A stretch of 64,000 nt of DNA from Paludibacter sp. (GTDB lineage: Bacteria; Bacteroidota; Bacteroidia; Bacteroidales; Paludibacteraceae), in assembly GCA_031292575.1 (NCBI GenBank), contig JARLGX010000015.1:62001-126000 (forward strand), in the 5' to 3' direction. Under the pieces are notes generated by a model that was not told where the DNA came from, did no database searches, and was given only the letters and a program-made list of their open reading frames with translations. Of the stretch, positions 63,165-64,000 are shown piece by piece (the stretch's first letter is position 1; the number at the start of each line of letters is the position of its first letter). Position numbers and translations under genes: made by a program.

Positions 63165-63593
63165 ATGAAAAAACTAATTTTAGGTATTGCTGCAATGGCA
63201 ATGTTGAGCCTCACGGCTGTTGCTCAACCGGTAAAAAATGTACCTGTTAAGGTGAAAACTGCATTTTCTCAAAAATTCACAAAAGCCACTGATGTAAAAT
63301 GGGGCAAGGAAGGAAAGACTGAATGGGAAGCAGAATTTAAGTTGGATGGAAAAAGCTATTCGGCAAATTTTGACTATCAGGGAGCCTGGAAAGAAACTGA
63401 GTATGCTATTACTGCCAGCGAAATTCCTGCTGCTGTAAAAACAGTTATCAACAAAGACTACGCTGCTTACAAAATGAAAGGAACTGATGTTTCTGAAACT
63501 CCAAAAGGAAAAGTGTACGAAGTTACTTTTGTAAAAGAAAAGAAAAGCATAGAAGTTGTTTTTGATCCGAACGGAAAAATTGTAAAAGAATAA
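63165..63593 (+). CDS. PepSY-like secreted protein
   Basis: 142 residues: signal peptide (MKKLILGIAAMAMLSLTAVA, cleaved after VAQ) and a periplasmic body made of two PepSY-like/beta-lactamase-inhibitor-like repeats. The first is VPVKVKTAFSQKFTKATDVK...EWEAEFKLDGKSYSANFDYQ, and the second is EIPAAVKTVINKDYAAYKMK...YEVTFVKEKKSIEVVFDPNG. Such proteins are common and mostly uncharacterised in Bacteroidota. It is a single-gene unit, with its own promoter and a stem-loop downstream. Confidence 0.85.
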   Translation: MKKLILGIAAMAMLSLTAVAQPVKNVPVKVKTAFSQKFTKATDVKWGKEGKTEWEAEFKLDGKSYSANFDYQGAWKETEYAITASEIPAAVKTVINKDYAAYKMKGTDVSETPKGKVYEVTFVKEKKSIEVVFDPNGKIVKE

Positions 63594-63656
63594 TTTTGCT
63601 CTCAGACAAATAAATCCTTCAGGCTAAACAAAAGAGCAAAGTAAACGTTTAAATAT

Positions 63657-63700
63657 AAATGCCTGGCAACAAAATTACACCTTGTTTGTCGGGCATTTGT
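63657..63700 (+). terminator. Stem-loop after the PepSY-like gene
   Basis: A 13-bp stem with two G-U pairs (63657-63669 with 63686-63698) and a 16-base loop, then a T-rich segment. Likely terminator. Confidence 0.65.
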
Positions 63701-63778
63701 TTATTTATAATAAAGCGAAACTACTTTTAAATTAAACATCCTCATAATTTTTCAAAATTCATTCACTTTAAATCCCGC

Positions 63779-64000
63779 ATGATAAGCAAAATTGGTTCTT
63801 TTTTTATCTTGAATAGATTTCTCTTTATCTTACCAATCTTATTATTTATAAACCAGGCTATAAATGCACAAAAAGCTGACTCGCTTAAAATCAAAAATAA
63901 ATATGTAATTACCGCTTATGCCCAGTACGGAGATATTTTAGCCACTAACCCTTTCTTGCGGCAAGCTTTTTCGGCCAGTAATGCTGCCGAGGAATATGCT
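63779..64000 (+). CDS. Start of a secreted protein, possible acyloxyacyl hydrolase (partial)
   Basis: 74 codons before the window edge. A signal peptide (hydrophobic LFILPILLFI, cleavage near NAQ at residue 41) is followed by KNKYVITAYAQYGDILATNP and FLRQ. The G-x-x-L-x-T-N-P-F pattern resembles the N-terminus of Bacteroidota acyloxyacyl hydrolase (lipid A deacylase)-like outer-membrane proteins, but with so little sequence this is tentative. The ATG at 63779 is the only start that includes the signal peptide. Confidence 0.45.
   Translation, partial: MISKIGSFFILNRFLFILPILLFINQAINAQKADSLKIKNKYVITAYAQYGDILATNPFLRQAFSASNAAEEYA

Noticed and set aside
1-64000. CRISPR array, prophage, IS element or defence system
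   Set aside because: No regular 24-40 base repeats with unique spacers, and no cas, transposase, integrase, restriction or toxin-antitoxin gene was recognised.

Overview
This window is a chromosomal segment of an AT-rich member of the Bacteroidota, most likely Bacteroidales. The main clues are the promoter style (TTTG about 19 bases before TAnnTTTG, exact upstream of rpsF and near-exact upstream of a DEAD-box helicase and an ETF-QO gene), Bacteroides-type genes (fucose regulator FucR of the GntR type, FucP, RhaT, a fused aldolase/dehydrogenase, DUF5916 outer-membrane protein), and intergenic spacers built from short simple and inverted repeats. No phage, IS transposase, integrase or CRISPR array was seen.

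Layout. 0-5.3 kb: phosphohexomutase, then a leftward three-gene arginine-degradation operon (arginine deiminase-like protein, CtlX-type citrulline hydrolase, ornithine aminotransferase). 5.5-14.2 kb: tandem ABC ATPase with a dead first half, a small outer-membrane protein, a GNAT/FemAB-like protein, RluA-type and SpoU-type RNA modification enzymes, an EamA transporter, NADP-type glutamate dehydrogenase, and tRNA-Ser(CGA). 14.3-37.1 kb, all leftward: a large deoxy-sugar region. It holds a lipoate ligase, a tandem class II aldolase, a sorbose-1-phosphate-reductase-like enzyme, a fused aldolase/short-chain dehydrogenase, a PHP protein, a complete 2-oxoacid dehydrogenase complex (E1 fused, E3, E2), one rhamnulokinase-family kinase, FucI, FucR, FucP, an aldo/keto reductase, a zinc dehydrogenase, FucU and a LacI-type regulator. 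37.3-40.8 kb, rightward: rhaA, rhaT and an AraC regulator. 41-49.8 kb: a large receiver/PPDK-like protein, three small VOC/SRPBCC proteins, a heterodimeric ABC exporter and a DUF423 protein. 49.9-52.4 kb: rpsF-rpsR-rplI facing a DEAD-box helicase. 53-64 kb: ETF-QO with a fused ETF, DUF5916, CDF transporter, lipoprotein, a sparse 1.3-kb stretch with a tiny membrane-protein unit, a PepSY-like secreted protein, and the start of a probable lipid A acyloxyacyl hydrolase.

How it works together. Fucose and rhamnose would enter through FucP and RhaT, be isomerised by FucI and RhaA, share one kinase, and be cleaved to DHAP and lactaldehyde by class II aldolases. Lactaldehyde could be oxidised by the fused SDR domain or reduced by the AKR and zinc dehydrogenase. 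The adjacent lipoate-dependent complex could then pass pyruvate to acetyl-CoA. Two local regulons can be read from the DNA: a TGCTGA direct repeat placed identically at the fucP and fucI promoters (probable FucR operator), and a GCACACGTGTGC palindrome before fucU and overlapping the promoter of the LacI-type gene.

The most unusual features are the 24-base inverted repeats bounding intergenic spacers in the deoxy-sugar cluster, with one copy translated inside an enzyme; a 21-base tandem repeat encoding heptads; the aldolase with a zinc-less second half; and the small transcription unit near 62 kb.
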